Shown here: one piece after another, positions 16,532 through 26,177 of the stretch
How positions within the stretch are numbered: position 1 is the stretch's first letter
Layout: every line of letters begins with the position of its first letter
From: an uncultured Tateyamaria sp.
GTDB lineage: Bacteria; Pseudomonadota; Alphaproteobacteria; Rhodobacterales; Rhodobacteraceae
Reading direction: 5' to 3'
Assembly: GCF_947503415.1 (NCBI RefSeq)
Contig: NZ_CANNDS010000001.1
Coordinates: 2,018,501 to 2,082,500, forward strand
DNA: 64,000 nucleotides
Position numbers and translations under genes: made by a program
Notes under the pieces: generated by a model
Seen by the model: only the letters and a program-made list of their open reading frames with translations
What the model was told of the DNA's origin: nothing
Databases searched by the model: none

Positions 16532-16741
16532 TCAGAGAAACGGGTGCCTGCTGTCGCGCGATGGCCAATGGTGGGACATCAGTTCGCGTTCATGGGGCGT
16601 CAGACCGATATCGCGGGCGATGTGGTCGGTCATTGGGGGCAAAGCGGTCCCTTTGATCGATTTGGGTTTCCGTATCTGCTGCCAAATTTTGGCACAAGTA
16701 GAGAGGGCGCGCAAAAGCGCGTTTGAACGAGTGAGGAGCAT
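16532..16741 (-). CDS. Small DUF1127-like protein
   Basis: A 69-residue basic protein starting MLLTRSNALLRAL, with a C-terminal helix HIARDIGLTPHERE that matches the xxRDIGLxxxE pattern of DUF1127 proteins. Those are small regulators, some of phosphate and carbon metabolism and RNA turnover. GAGG six bases upstream supports the ATG at 16741. The frame stays open for 330 codons upstream, antisense to the LysR gene, but only this part looks coding. Confidence 0.55.
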   Translation of the reverse strand: MLLTRSNALLRALSTCAKIWQQIRKPKSIKGTALPPMTDHIARDIGLTPHERELMSHHWPSRDSRHPFL

Positions 16742-16818
16742 GGTAGGCCTCGTTTGTTGAGGGATGCGCTGATATTGCGCCAGTCCCGTCCCGATCACAA
16801 ACAGAGTTGTTTGACATG

Positions 16819-16841
16819 ACTTGTGCGTTTTGTGCACAAGT
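16819..16841. promoter_or_regulatory. Inverted repeat in front of the LysR gene
   Basis: ACTTGTGC - 7 bases - GCACAAGT, a perfect 8-bp inverted repeat that ends five bases before the LysR ATG (16847) and just after a TTGACA at 16812. It is placed to act as an autorepressor site. Confidence 0.45.
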
Positions 16842-16846
16842 AGTGC

Positions 16847-17746
16847 ATGTCCCGCACCTTGCCCCCGCTCAACGCCCTGCGCGCGTTCGAGGCTGCCGCG
16901 CGCCACGAAAGCTTCAGTCGCGCAGCGGAGGAACTTGGCGTCAGCCATTCCGCCATCAGCCGTCATGTGCGGGGGCTGGAGGCGCGCTTGGGTGTCCAAC
17001 TGTTCCGCGACGCCTCGCGCGGTGTGGCCCTGACGGCGGAAGGCGGGCACTACTTGCAACGCATCACGCCGGCCTTTGATGTGATCGGAGAGGCGACCGA
17101 GGGACTGGCCGACACCCCCGCGGGCCGTGTGGTGGTCAACAGCGAGCCCGTGTTTGCGGCGAAGATCATGATCCCGCTGATGGCCAAGTTCCAGCGCGAC
17201 CTGCCCGAGGTCGAGTTGCGGCTGGTCGGGTCGAACGAACTGGCCGATCTGGACCGCTACGAGGCGGACCTTGCCATCCGTTATGCCAAGACCGGGCATT
17301 TGAACGAACCGTCGGATCTGCTCAGCGACGCACCGATCTATCCGTTCGCAGCACCCGGCTACCTCAAGGATGACATCTTGCGCCCTGAGCATCTGACGCA
17401 AATGCCGTTGCTGCGGGACCGTGGCCCGAACATCTGGATTGATTGGGTGGCGCTGGCCGGATTTGACGTTGACGTGCCCGACCCGCCCTGGCGTATGCGC
17501 GCGGCGCTGGCGCTGGAAATGGCGGTACACGGGGCGGGCATCTACCTTGGAGCGTCTGATGGCACCCATCTGGACGAGGCGGCCGGGCGCTTGATGCGCG
17601 TGTCGGATGTGGGGTTTCGGCAGGGGTCGTTTCACTTGCTGACCAGCGGTCAGGCTGGCCGACGCAAGGCGGTTCGGTCGGTGCGGACATGGTTGCTGGA
17701 TCATACGAAAGCGCTGCGCAGTGGAGAAGATCAACCAAATGGTTGA
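16847..17746 (+). CDS. LysR family transcriptional regulator (GcvA-like)
   Basis: A 299-residue regulator beginning MSRTLPPLNALRAFEAAARH, with recognition helix FSRAAEELGVSHSAISRHVRGLE and the LGVQLF turn, the form typical of the GcvA subgroup. The effector domain runs from about residue 90. The divergent small DUF1127-like gene and the palindrome before its start suggest auto- and cross-regulation. The target is unknown. Confidence 0.9.
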   Translation: MSRTLPPLNALRAFEAAARHESFSRAAEELGVSHSAISRHVRGLEARLGVQLFRDASRGVALTAEGGHYLQRITPAFDVIGEATEGLADTPAGRVVVNSEPVFAAKIMIPLMAKFQRDLPEVELRLVGSNELADLDRYEADLAIRYAKTGHLNEPSDLLSDAPIYPFAAPGYLKDDILRPEHLTQMPLLRDRGPNIWIDWVALAGFDVDVPDPPWRMRAALALEMAVHGAGIYLGASDGTHLDEAAGRLMRVSDVGFRQGSFHLLTSGQAGRRKAVRSVRTWLLDHTKALRSGEDQPNG

Positions 17747-17931
17747 ATGAAGCGTTTAAGGATTTTTGGCGCATTGCGCGGGTGCGGCGGGTTGTCCTTT
17801 GGATTTCCGACGTAATTATTTCACATTGAAAACAAAGCGATAGGGGGCGTTTGCCCAGCCCTCTCGTTGCGTTGACTCACACGCGCACCCGACATATCCA
17901 ACCCGGGAACCAAATGACGGGACAAAGGCGC

Positions 17932-18267
17932 GTGACCGACCCCGAAGACACAGATCGACTGAAGGCCCTGAGCGCCCGCATCGACGCCGTCAAGGAAGAG
18001 CACGCACCGAAACCCCGCACGCCGGATCATCACTCTCAGGCTCAATTGGCCTGGCGCATGGTGATTGAACTGGTGGCCGGTCTGGGGATCGGGTTTGGCA
18101 TGGGATACGGGCTGGACGCGCTGTTCGGCACTTCACCGTTTCTCATGATCATATTTTTGTTTCTGGGCTTCGCGGCCGGCGTCAAGACGATGATGCGCAG
18201 CGCGGCAGAGGTCCAGAGCATGCGAGAGGCCGAAGAGGCCGAACAAGACGACGCCCCGCGGGGCTAG
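17932..18267 (+). CDS. atpI: ATP synthase accessory protein I
   Basis: A 111-residue protein with a charged N-terminus and two membrane helices, [17 protein letters not shown] and [20 protein letters not shown], as in AtpI/AtpZ proteins that help assemble the c-ring. I take the GTG at 17932, where the alphaproteobacterial homologues usually begin; an ATG at 17914 is in frame and possible. It is the first gene of the Fo operon. Confidence 0.85.
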   Translation: MTDPEDTDRLKALSARIDAVKEEHAPKPRTPDHHSQAQLAWRMVIELVAGLGIGFGMGYGLDALFGTSPFLMIIFLFLGFAAGVKTMMRSAAEVQSMREAEEAEQDDAPRG

Positions 18268-18282
18268 GACGGAGAGAGCCGA

Positions 18283-19035
18283 ATGGCAGATGAAGCACAC
18301 GGTGGCGGTGGCCTTTCATTCCACCCGATGGATCAGTTCGAAGTCAAAGCGCTGTTCGGCGGCTCTGACATCCATTGGTACACAATCACCAACGTGACGC
18401 TGTGGCTGGCGCTGGCCATCCTCGCCGTGATTGGCCTGCTGGTGCTGACAACCTCCAAGCGCGATACCGTGCCGGGCCGTGGCCAATCCATTGCCGAGCT
18501 GATGTACGGCTTTGTCTACAAGATGGTCGAAGACGTCACGGGCAAGGACGGGATCAAGTATTTTCCCTACATCATGACACTGTTCATGTTCATCCTCTGC
18601 GCCAACTTCCTTGGCCTGATCCCGATGTCGTTCACAACCACGTCGCACATCGCGGTCACCGCAATCCTTGGCTTCGGCGTGTTCTTTGCCGTGACCATTC
18701 TGGGCTTCGTCAAGAACGGTGCGTCGTTCTTGGGCCTGTTCTGGGTTTCCAGCGCGCCGCTGCCGCTGCGCCCCATCTTGGCGATCATCGAGATCATCTC
18801 GTATTTCGTGCGCCCCGTGAGCCACTCCATTCGTCTGGCGGGCAACATGATGGCGGGCCACGCGGTTCTCAAAGTGTTCGCAGGCTTTGCCCAAGTGGCA
18901 GCCATTGCCCCCGTCGCCATCATCGGCGTCATGGCGATCTACGGGCTCGAAGTGCTGGTGTCGGCCATTCAGGCCTACGTCTTCACGATCCTCACATGCG
19001 TGTATCTCAAGGACGCACTGCACCCGCATCACTAA
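18283..19035 (+). CDS. atpB: F0F1 ATP synthase subunit a
   Basis: A 250-residue membrane protein of the proton channel. [20 protein letters not shown] contains the essential Arg of helix 5, and the final helix has [22 protein letters not shown]. Genes run atpI-atpB-atpE-atpF'-atpF in the order usual for alphaproteobacteria, where F1 genes are in a separate operon. Confidence 0.97.
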   Translation: MADEAHGGGGLSFHPMDQFEVKALFGGSDIHWYTITNVTLWLALAILAVIGLLVLTTSKRDTVPGRGQSIAELMYGFVYKMVEDVTGKDGIKYFPYIMTLFMFILCANFLGLIPMSFTTTSHIAVTAILGFGVFFAVTILGFVKNGASFLGLFWVSSAPLPLRPILAIIEIISYFVRPVSHSIRLAGNMMAGHAVLKVFAGFAQVAAIAPVAIIGVMAIYGLEVLVSAIQAYVFTILTCVYLKDALHPHH

Positions 19036-19097
19036 TGTATGGCGGGGCTGATCCCGCCGGACACAACTACCAACTTCCAATCGTAAGGAGAATTCTC

Positions 19098-19322
19098 ATG
19101 GAAGGTGAACTCGCACACATCGGCGCAGGTCTCGCAGCAATCGGTTCCGGCGCAGCCGCAATCGGTGTGGGCCACGTGGCTGGCAACTTCCTCGCTGGCG
19201 CTCTGCGCAACCCGTCGGCAGCTGCCGGCCAGACAGCGACCCTGTTCATTGGCATCGCCTTCGCAGAAGCTCTGGGGATCTTCTCGTTCCTCGTCGCTCT
19301 GCTGCTGATGTTCGCCGTCTAA
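19098..19322 (+). CDS. atpE: F0F1 ATP synthase subunit c
   Basis: A 74-residue hairpin of two membrane helices. The polar loop RNP is at residues 37-39, and the proton-carrying acid is Glu57 in [16 protein letters not shown] lies before the ATG at 19098. The fit with H+-type c-subunits is good; no Na+ ligand set is visible. Confidence 0.97.
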   Translation: MEGELAHIGAGLAAIGSGAAAIGVGHVAGNFLAGALRNPSAAAGQTATLFIGIAFAEALGIFSFLVALLLMFAV

Positions 19323-19433
19323 GACGTACCCGACGCATTCCTTACGATCGGGCGGCGTGATACGCTTACGCTGCCCGAAGTAACGGCTCGCAATTCGGCC
19401 CTGTTATGGGGCGAACTCAAGGGAACGACCGAT

Positions 19434-19970
19434 ATGGCGGAAAACACAAACGCTGCAGGCGAAGTGGCAGCAGGCGCGCCTCCGGGCATGCCGCAGCTGA
19501 ACCCGGATTACTTTGCCAACCAGATCTTCTGGCTGATCATCACGCTGTTGGTGATCTATTTCGTGCTGTCGCGCGTGGCCCTGCCGCGGATCGCGGCCAT
19601 CCTTGCCGAACGGCAGGGGACCATCACAAATGACATCGCCGCGGCAGAGGATCTGAAAGCCAAGGCAGAGGCTGCCGAAGCAGCCTATGACAAAGCGCTG
19701 GCCGATGCCCGTGCCGAAGCGCAACGCATCTCGGGCGAAACCAAGGCGGCCATTCAAGCCGACCTCGACGTCGCCATCGAAAAAGCGGATGCAGAGATTG
19801 CGGCCAAGGCGTCCGAAAGCGAAAAGGCCATCGCCGACATTCGCGCCGGCGCGCATGACGCGATCAAGGAAGTGGCAAAGGACGCCGCCAAGGACATCGT
19901 CGCCCTGATGGGTGGCAAGGCCGACGCCAAGTCCATCACAGCCGCCGTCAATGCCCGGATGAAAGGTTAA
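19434..19970 (+). CDS. F0F1 ATP synthase subunit b'
   Basis: A 178-residue peripheral-stalk subunit. An N-terminal linker is followed by one membrane helix ([20 protein letters not shown]) and a long Ala/Glu/Lys-rich coiled coil. It is the diverged b' copy (often named atpX, atpG or atpF2), found with b in photosynthetic bacteria and alphaproteobacteria. Confidence 0.93.
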   Translation: MAENTNAAGEVAAGAPPGMPQLNPDYFANQIFWLIITLLVIYFVLSRVALPRIAAILAERQGTITNDIAAAEDLKAKAEAAEAAYDKALADARAEAQRISGETKAAIQADLDVAIEKADAEIAAKASESEKAIADIRAGAHDAIKEVAKDAAKDIVALMGGKADAKSITAAVNARMKG

Positions 19971-19974
19971 GATC

Positions 19975-20550
19975 ATGCGTTATCTCACCCTGACATCACT
20001 GGCCGTTCTGGCTGCAGGCCCGGCCATGGCGGCCTCGAAAAATCCGTTCTCCGCAGAGTTCTGGAAGCTCAGCAACACGGACCTGATCGTCCTGATCGCG
20101 TTCATCCTGTTCATCGGCGTCCTGTTCTATTTCAAGGTGCCGGGCATGATCTCGAAAATGCTGGACGACCGCGCAAGCGGCATCCAGTCCGAGATCAACG
20201 AAGCCCGCGCGCTGCGGGAAGAAGCGCAGACCTTGCTGGCCTCTTACGAGCGCAAGCAGAAGGAAGTGCAAGGCCAGGCGGACAAGATCGTCGCACAGGC
20301 CAAGAAAGACGCGGAAGCGGCTGCGGAACAGGCCCGTGCTGACCTGAAAACATCCATCGAGCGCCGTTTGGCAGCTGCGACGGACCAGATCGCATCGGCC
20401 GAAGCAAGCGCTGTCAAAGAGGTGCGCGACACCGCCGCCGTAGTGGCCGTGCAAGCCGCCCGCGACGTGATCGCCAAGCAGATGACAGCGGCGGACGGCA
20501 ATAAGCTGATCGACGACGCCATCGCAGAAGTGGACGCGCGCCTGCACTAA
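19975..20550 (+). CDS. atpF: F0F1 ATP synthase subunit b
   Basis: A 191-residue b subunit. It starts with a signal-like segment (MRYLTLTSLAVLAAGPAMA) that many alphaproteobacterial b subunits keep, then a membrane helix LIVLIAFILFIGVLFYFKVPG and a long coiled coil. It begins four bases after the b' stop and is followed by the operon terminator. Confidence 0.95.
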   Translation: MRYLTLTSLAVLAAGPAMAASKNPFSAEFWKLSNTDLIVLIAFILFIGVLFYFKVPGMISKMLDDRASGIQSEINEARALREEAQTLLASYERKQKEVQGQADKIVAQAKKDAEAAAEQARADLKTSIERRLAAATDQIASAEASAVKEVRDTAAVVAVQAARDVIAKQMTAADGNKLIDDAIAEVDARLH

Positions 20551-20576
20551 GCGGCCCCCCACCAAACGCATCAGGA

Positions 20577-20605
20577 AACCCCGGCCATTTGCGCCGGGGT
20601 TTTTC
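20577..20605 (+). terminator. Terminator of the Fo operon
   Basis: A 9-bp stem AACCCCGGC / GCCGGGGTT with a 7-base loop, followed by TTTT, 27 bases after the atpF stop. Confidence 0.9.
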
Positions 20606-20621
20606 ATTTCTTCCGGCTGAA

Positions 20622-20661
20622 AATATCTCGGGGGAGGCCGCAGGCCGGGGGCAGAGCCCCC
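20622..20661. repeat. GC-rich hairpin element of the kind dispersed in roseobacters
   Basis: After ATATCTC come two nested inverted repeats, GGCC-GCA-GGCC and GGGGGC-AGA-GCCCCC. Sequences of this form recur after gene ends in Rhodobacteraceae, as far as I recall. Only one copy is in this window, so its repetitiveness cannot be shown here. Confidence 0.4.
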
Positions 20662-20696
20662 TGAAACCTGGCGTCGCGCGCAGCGCGTCCTTGAAA

Positions 20697-21464
20697 TCAG
20701 GCACCCGTTTCGTGATCCAGCCGTTGCCGCGCAATCTCTTCATTATGCTCGGCTTTTTGCTGATCGCGCAGGGCGCGTTCCACATAATCGAGATGGGCAT
20801 GAACGGCCGTGCGGGCGGCATCCGGGTCGCGGGTTTGCAGGGCTTCGTTGATCTGGCGGTGCTGGTCCAGAAGCGCCTGCCGGGTCGTCCGCTGCTTGAA
20901 CATGATCTGGCGATTGTAGAACACGCCGTCGCGCAGCAGCTGGTACATCGACCGCATCATGTGCAGCATGATGACGTTGTGGCTGGCCTCGATAATCGCC
21001 ATGTGGAACTGCGCATCCAGCCGCGCCTCTTCCTCTCCATTGCGTTTGGGATGGGCGGCTTCCATCTTCTCGAACACCTTTTGCACGACGGCCAGGTCGG
21101 TGTCCGAGGCAAGGCGGGCGGCGCGTTCGGCGGCCAGCCCCTCCATGTCCCGGCGAAAGCTCAGATAGTCGAACACCGCCTCGTCGTGGCGGGCAAAAAG
21201 CTCAGTCAAAGCAGGGGCAAAGGCCGATCCGAGCACGTCGGCCACGTAGACGCCCGCGCCCGGTTTTGCGGTCAGCAACCCGGTCTCTTGCAAGGTGCCG
21301 ATGGCGTCGCGGAGGGACGGGCGGGACACGCCCATACGCTCGGCCAGATCGCGTTCCGGGGGCAGCCGCTCGCCGGGTCGCAGGATGCCGCGCAGGATCA
21401 ATTGCTCAATCTGCCGGATCACGGCAGCAGAGAGTTTGTCGGGCTGGACGGGGCGAAAGGGCAT
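20697..21464 (-). CDS. GntR/FadR family transcriptional regulator
   Basis: A 255-residue regulator. The winged helix covers AVIRQIEQLILRGILRPGERLPPERDLAERMGVSRPSLRDAI; the C-terminal FCD domain has Asp and His candidates in EEARLDAQFHMAIIEASHN and LDQHRQINEAL for metal and carboxylate binding. The subgroup resembles PdhR/LldR. I start at MPFRPVQPDK (21464); the longer frame has 29 atypical residues. No obvious target gene is adjacent. Confidence 0.88.
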   Translation of the reverse strand: MPFRPVQPDKLSAAVIRQIEQLILRGILRPGERLPPERDLAERMGVSRPSLRDAIGTLQETGLLTAKPGAGVYVADVLGSAFAPALTELFARHDEAVFDYLSFRRDMEGLAAERAARLASDTDLAVVQKVFEKMEAAHPKRNGEEEARLDAQFHMAIIEASHNVIMLHMMRSMYQLLRDGVFYNRQIMFKQRTTRQALLDQHRQINEALQTRDPDAARTAVHAHLDYVERALRDQQKAEHNEEIARQRLDHETGA

Positions 21465-21584
21465 GGGCTCTCCGGTAGAATTGGTAAAATCATATGACCA
21501 ATACGCCGGGGGTGCAATCCGCGATGGTTGGGGGTCATCGCAGGCCATCATTCACCTTGTTTTCATAAAGATTGACGCCAAACA

Positions 21585-21632
21585 CAGGGTGTCACCCCCC
21601 GTGCACCCTGCGTACACCCCCTGTGCACCCCC
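21585..21632. repeat. 48-bp phased repeat element, copy 2
   Basis: Identical at 45 of 48 positions to 7579-7626 and in the same orientation, with CACC units again every 11 bp. It lies in the 252-bp gap between the divergent GntR gene and the lipoprotein gene, about 120 bp from the GntR start. No gene is seen in this gap. Confidence 0.7.
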
Positions 21633-21716
21633 AACGCACGCAGACCCCAGAGTTAACGCAACGCGCGCCTGGGCTTCTTCATGAGATGTTAACCAATACG
21701 CAGGCTTTGTGGCGGT

Positions 21717-22121
21717 ATGCGTCTGTTTCTTCCTTTGCTGTTGCTGCTGGCCGCATGCAACACGCCCGGGCCCCATTTCCGGGGATTGCCTGCCACGACT
21801 GTGACCGTGGACGGGTCCACCTTTGACGTGCGCGTCAACGGGCGGTTGGCAGAGGCATTGCGCACCAATATGGAATATGCCCCCCGCTTTGGCCCCATCA
21901 AACACCGCGCCGCCAAGGCGATGGAGATGGTCAGCGGCTGCACTGTCAAAGAGGTGCGCGGGGACCAGGCACTGGCCACGGGAATTCTGGATTGTGGCAA
22001 GGGCGGACCACGCATTGACCGGCTGAAACCGCAAGGGGAATACAGCTGTTACACCCTCGACAGCTATGTCAGCCCCGCAACGGGTGAGTTGGTTCTGGAT
22101 GTCGATTGCACCGTGATCTGA
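21717..22121 (+). CDS. Lipoprotein of unknown function
   Basis: A 134-residue protein with a lipoprotein signal (MRLFLPLLLLLAAC, acylated Cys at 14). The mature part has three further Cys (SGCTVKEV, ILDCGKGG, YSCYTLDS) plus a near-terminal Cys, so disulfides are likely. No family is recognised. Confidence 0.7.
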   Translation: MRLFLPLLLLLAACNTPGPHFRGLPATTVTVDGSTFDVRVNGRLAEALRTNMEYAPRFGPIKHRAAKAMEMVSGCTVKEVRGDQALATGILDCGKGGPRIDRLKPQGEYSCYTLDSYVSPATGELVLDVDCTVI

Positions 22122-22212
22122 GGCGCGTGACCGCAATATCTTGTGGATAACCTGCGTGTATCCGCACATTATGGGGTGGCGCCGTTGACAGGAGTGCCGC
22201 GTCCCGTTCACC

Positions 22213-25200
22213 ATGTCAGCCCAACAAGACTCAGCAGGGCAGCCATTCGTGCGCTTTTCAAAACTCAAACTGACCGGCTTCAAATCCTTTGTGGACCCCA
22301 CCGATCTGATCATCGCGGATGGTCTGACGGGCGTTGTGGGCCCCAATGGCTGTGGCAAGTCGAACCTGCTGGAAGCGCTGCGCTGGGTGATGGGCGAAAA
22401 CCGCCCCACGGCGATGCGCGGTGGCGGGATGGAGGATGTGATCTTTGCCGGGGCCGCCACGCGGCCCGCGCGCAATTTTGCCGAGGTCAGCCTGCATATC
22501 GACAATTCGGAGCGGTTGGCCCCTGCGGGGTTCAACGATCAGGACGCGCTTGAGATTGTGCGCCGCATCACGCGGGACGTGGGCAGCGCCTATAAGACAA
22601 ATGGCAAGGATGTGCGGGCGCGGGATGTGCAGATGCTTTTTGCCGATGCCTCCACCGGCGCGCATTCGCCCGCGCTGGTCCGGCAGGGTCAGATTGCTGA
22701 GTTGATCAACGCCAAGCCCAAGAACCGCCGTCGTATCCTTGAGGAAGCGGCGGGGATTTCGGGCCTGTATCAGCGCCGTCACGAGGCGGAGTTGAAGCTG
22801 AAAGGGGCGGAGCAGAACCTGTCCCGCGTCGATGATGTGATCGAGCAACTGGCGGCGCAATTGGCGCAACTGGCCCGGCAAGCGCGGCAAGCGGCGCGGT
22901 ATCGCGAGATTGGCGATCTGTTGCGCAAGGCCGAGGGCCAGTTGCTGTACCGGCGCTGGCGTGAGGCGGACGAGGCGCGCGCCGCTGCAGATGAGGAATT
23001 GCGGGGCCGCACCACCGCTGCGGCGCAGGCCGAGGGCGCTGTGCAAGTGTCTGCTAGGGCCCGGCAAGCCGGTGAGGATGCTTTGCCCCCCTTGCGCGAG
23101 GAAGATGCCATTGCGGCAGCTGTCGTGCAGCGTTTGGCCGTGCAGCGCGATACCCTGTCCGATCAGGAGCGGCAGGCAGAGCAGACCATTGAAACGCTGA
23201 CGGGTCGCATTGCGCAATTGGCGCGGGACATCGAGCGTGAAGGTGGTCTGAACAAGGATGCGGGCGAGACGATTGCCCGGCTCGAATGGGAAGCGTCCGA
23301 GATTGCCAAGGCGAGTGAGGGCCATGAAGCGCTGCTTGCAGAGGCCGCCGAGGGAGCGCGTGAGGCCGGTCAGGTGTTGCAGGCCCGCGAGAGCGATCAG
23401 TCCGACCGGACCGAGGATGTGGCGCGTTTGGCGGCCCGTCATGGATCGGCGCAAAGATTGCTTGAGGACAACCGCAAGGTGGAAGCCAAGTCCGAGGCCG
23501 AGGCCGATAAGGCGCGTGATGCCGTGGCGACCAGCCGTGCCGCGCTCGACAAGGCAGGTGTGGATTTTGAGGCCGCGCAGGCTGCGGCGACAGAGGCCGA
23601 GGCCACAGCGCAGCGGGCCGATGCCACGTTGCTGGCCGCCGAGGAGGCCCGTGCCGAGACGCAAGGCCGCGAGGCGGATGCGCGGGCCGAACGGTCAGAG
23701 GCGGAGGGCGAGATGAACGCCCTGCGTGCGGAGGCCGGTGCCCTGGCTAAGCTTGTGGAGCGGGACACGGCTGAGGGTGGACAGATCCTGGACCGGTTGC
23801 AGGTGCAACAGGGGTTTGAGAAGGCCCTTGGCGCAGCCTTGGCCGATGATTTGCGAGCGCCCGAGGTCGATGCCGACGGCCCGTCGGGGTGGTCCGTGCT
23901 CCCTGCTTATGATCGGGATCAGCCTTTGCCGGATGGCGTCACGGCCCTGACCCAGCATGTGTCCGTGCCTGAGGTGTTGCAGCGCCGGATGTCGCAGATT
24001 GGTCTGGTGGATGCCGACGATGCGGCCCGGTTGCAGCCCCTGTTGCTGCCCGGTCAGCGCCTTGTGTCTGTGGAAGGCGATGTGTGGCGTTGGGACGGGT
24101 TCCGCGCCTGGGCCGAGGATGCGCCGAGTGCTGCGGCCCTGCGCTTGCAGCAGTTGAACCGGCTGGAAGAATTGAAGCAGTCGTTGGAGCATGCGTCCTC
24201 CCGTGCCGAAGGCGCGCGGCAGGCGCATGAGGCGTTGACCGCCCGCATGGCGGAGTTGACCGAAGCAGATAAACAGGCCCGTCATGCCCGACGCGAGGCG
24301 GACCGGATGGTGGCAGACGCCGCCCGTGCGTTGAGTCGGGCGGAGGCGGATCGCAATCTGGCGGAGGGGCGTTTGGAATCCCTTGGGTTGGCTGTGACCC
24401 GGCATGAGGAAGACGCCATGGCCGCCCGTGCACGGGTGGCGGAGGCCGAGGGGGCGCTGGCGGATTTGCCGGATCTGGACGCGGCGCGGGCCGAGGTCGA
24501 GGATCTGCGCATGACTGTCGAGGCCGCCCGCATCACCATGATGTCGCGCCGGTCCGCCCATGACGATCTGCGCCGCACGGGCGAGGCGCGGGTGAAGCGC
24601 GCGCAGGAGATCACCAAAGAGATCAGCGGCTGGCGGCATCGCCTTGAGACTGCCGAGCGTCGGACAGCGGAGTTGGTGGACCGCAAGGGAACGTCCGAGG
24701 CCGAACTGAAAGAGGCGCAGGCCGCGCCCGGTGAATTGGCGGCCAAACGCGAGGCCCTGAGCGAAGAGATTGCACGGGCCGAGGCACGCAAGGCGGAGGC
24801 CGCCAATGCGCTGTCGGAGGCTGAGGGCCGGTTGCGCGATGCGACCCTGGCCGAGCGTGAGGCGGAGCGGTTGGCGTCCGAGGCCCGCGAGGCTCGCGCC
24901 CGGTCCGAGGCGCGGTCGGAAGCGGCGCGCGAGACCGTTGCCTATGCCGCGGAACGTATCGCGGAAGAGCAGCAGATGACGCCGAACCAGTTGCTGACGG
25001 CGTTGGATGTCGCCCCGGATCAGATGCCGGGGGCGGAGACGCTGGAGACCGAAGTGGGCCGCTTGAAACGTCAGCGCGATGCGCTGGGGGCTGTGAACCT
25101 GCGGGCCGAGGAAGATGCCAAGGAGGTGCAGGAGGAGCATGATACGCTGGTGGGCGAGAAGGCCGATCTTGAGGAAGCCATCAAGACCCTGCGCAGCGGC

Positions 25201-25704
25201 ATTGCCAGTCTGAACCGGGAAGGACGCGAGCGGTTGTTGACGGCGTTCGAGCAGGTGAATTCCAACTTCTCGCTGCTCTTTACCCACCTCTTTGGGGGCG
25301 GTGAGGCGAATTTGGTTATGGTGGAAAGTGAGGATCCGCTTGAGGCTGGTCTTGAGATCATGTGCCAACCGCCGGGCAAAAAGCTGTCGACGCTGAGCCT
25401 GTTGTCAGGGGGCGAGCAGACGCTGACGGCCATGGCGCTGATCTTTGCCGTGTTCCTTGCGAACCCCGCGCCGATCTGTGTGCTGGACGAGGTGGACGCG
25501 CCTTTGGACGATGCCAACGTGACGCGCTTCTGCGATCTGCTGGACGAGATGTGTCGCCGCACCGACACGCGGTTCCTGATCATCACGCACCATGCGGTGA
25601 CGATGGCCCGCATGGACCGGTTGTTCGGGGTGACGATGGCCGAGCAAGGCGTGAGCCAATTGGTGTCCGTGGACCTGAAGAAGGCGGAGACGATGGTCGC
25701 CTGA
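22213..25704 (+). CDS. smc: Chromosome partition protein SMC
   Basis: An 1,163-residue SMC ATPase that condenses and segregates the chromosome with ScpA/ScpB. The N-terminal head has KLTGFKSFVDPTDLII and Walker A GPNGCGKSN (about 43-51). A long Ala/Glu/Arg coiled coil surrounds the hinge at about 520-660. The C-terminal head has signature LSLLSGGEQTLTAMAL and Walker B PICVLDEVDAPLDDANV. Homologues often begin near VRFSKLKL, so a GTG at 22249 is an alternative start. Large open frames on the opposite strand here are codon-bias shadows. Confidence 0.96.
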   Translation: MSAQQDSAGQPFVRFSKLKLTGFKSFVDPTDLIIADGLTGVVGPNGCGKSNLLEALRWVMGENRPTAMRGGGMEDVIFAGAATRPARNFAEVSLHIDNSERLAPAGFNDQDALEIVRRITRDVGSAYKTNGKDVRARDVQMLFADASTGAHSPALVRQGQIAELINAKPKNRRRILEEAAGISGLYQRRHEAELKLKGAEQNLSRVDDVIEQLAAQLAQLARQARQAARYREIGDLLRKAEGQLLYRRWREADEARAAADEELRGRTTAAAQAEGAVQVSARARQAGEDALPPLREEDAIAAAVVQRLAVQRDTLSDQERQAEQTIETLTGRIAQLARDIEREGGLNKDAGETIARLEWEASEIAKASEGHEALLAEAAEGAREAGQVLQARESDQSDRTEDVARLAARHGSAQRLLEDNRKVEAKSEAEADKARDAVATSRAALDKAGVDFEAAQAAATEAEATAQRADATLLAAEEARAETQGREADARAERSEAEGEMNALRAEAGALAKLVERDTAEGGQILDRLQVQQGFEKALGAALADDLRAPEVDADGPSGWSVLPAYDRDQPLPDGVTALTQHVSVPEVLQRRMSQIGLVDADDAARLQPLLLPGQRLVSVEGDVWRWDGFRAWAEDAPSAAALRLQQLNRLEELKQSLEHASSRAEGARQAHEALTARMAELTEADKQARHARREADRMVADAARALSRAEADRNLAEGRLESLGLAVTRHEEDAMAARARVAEAEGALADLPDLDAARAEVEDLRMTVEAARITMMSRRSAHDDLRRTGEARVKRAQEITKEISGWRHRLETAERRTAELVDRKGTSEAELKEAQAAPGELAAKREALSEEIARAEARKAEAANALSEAEGRLRDATLAEREAERLASEAREARARSEARSEAARETVAYAAERIAEEQQMTPNQLLTALDVAPDQMPGAETLETEVGRLKRQRDALGAVNLRAEEDAKEVQEEHDTLVGEKADLEEAIKTLRSGIASLNREGRERLLTAFEQVNSNFSLLFTHLFGGGEANLVMVESEDPLEAGLEIMCQPPGKKLSTLSLLSGGEQTLTAMALIFAVFLANPAPICVLDEVDAPLDDANVTRFCDLLDEMCRRTDTRFLIITHHAVTMARMDRLFGVTMAEQGVSQLVSVDLKKAETMVA

Positions 25705-25758
25705 GCCGGTCACCGCGTCGTGACGTGCAGTGCGCAATGGTCGTGCTACCCTTGGTTC

Positions 25759-26109
25759 ATGCGACTGATATTCCTGCTGACCCTTTGTGCCACGTCCGCA
25801 TTTGCCGACGGTTGGGCCGTGCGCGAGACGGACAAGGTTCTGGACCGGCAGGCGGTCATTGCCCTGCTTGAAGGGAGTGCGTTGACGTTCTTTGATGATG
25901 GGCAGTCCAAGTTTTCTGCGGGGGGTGCTTATTCCTACACCTACGCCAATGGCGGCGGGACCGCGTTCGGGGCCTATGAGGTGGGCGAGGACGGCACTGT
26001 ATGTATCGCCTTTCGCAACGGGTTTGGCCGCTGCGATCGCTATGTCGAAAGTGCCGGGCGTGTGGTCATGCTGACGGAAAATGGGGAGCGGTTCCCGGTC
26101 CGTCCATAG
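25759..26109 (+). CDS. Small secreted protein of unknown function
   Basis: A 116-residue protein with signal peptide MRLIFLLTLCATSAFA. The mature part has GGAYSYTYANGGGTAFGAYEVGEDGTVCIAFRNGFGRCDRYV, which reads as a small beta-rich domain with two Cys. It resembles short periplasmic proteins found in rhodobacters without a known role. It converges on the transglycosylase gene. Confidence 0.65.
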   Translation: MRLIFLLTLCATSAFADGWAVRETDKVLDRQAVIALLEGSALTFFDDGQSKFSAGGAYSYTYANGGGTAFGAYEVGEDGTVCIAFRNGFGRCDRYVESAGRVVMLTENGERFPVRP

Positions 26110-26177
26110 GTCTTTTTGGCGGGAACTATTCTGATCAGGCCCGGACAGGCGCTCGGGCCATCACAGGTGCACCACTG

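Noticed and set aside
16742-17734. N-terminal 330 codons of a 400-codon minus-strand frame
   Set aside because: Antisense to a clear LysR gene; only the last 69 codons, with their own ribosome-binding site, are supported.
22258-25368. Long open frames (468 and 557 codons) on the minus strand
   Set aside because: They are antisense to smc, have the Arg/Gly/Leu composition of shadows in GC-rich DNA and show no recognisable motifs; smc itself is unambiguous.
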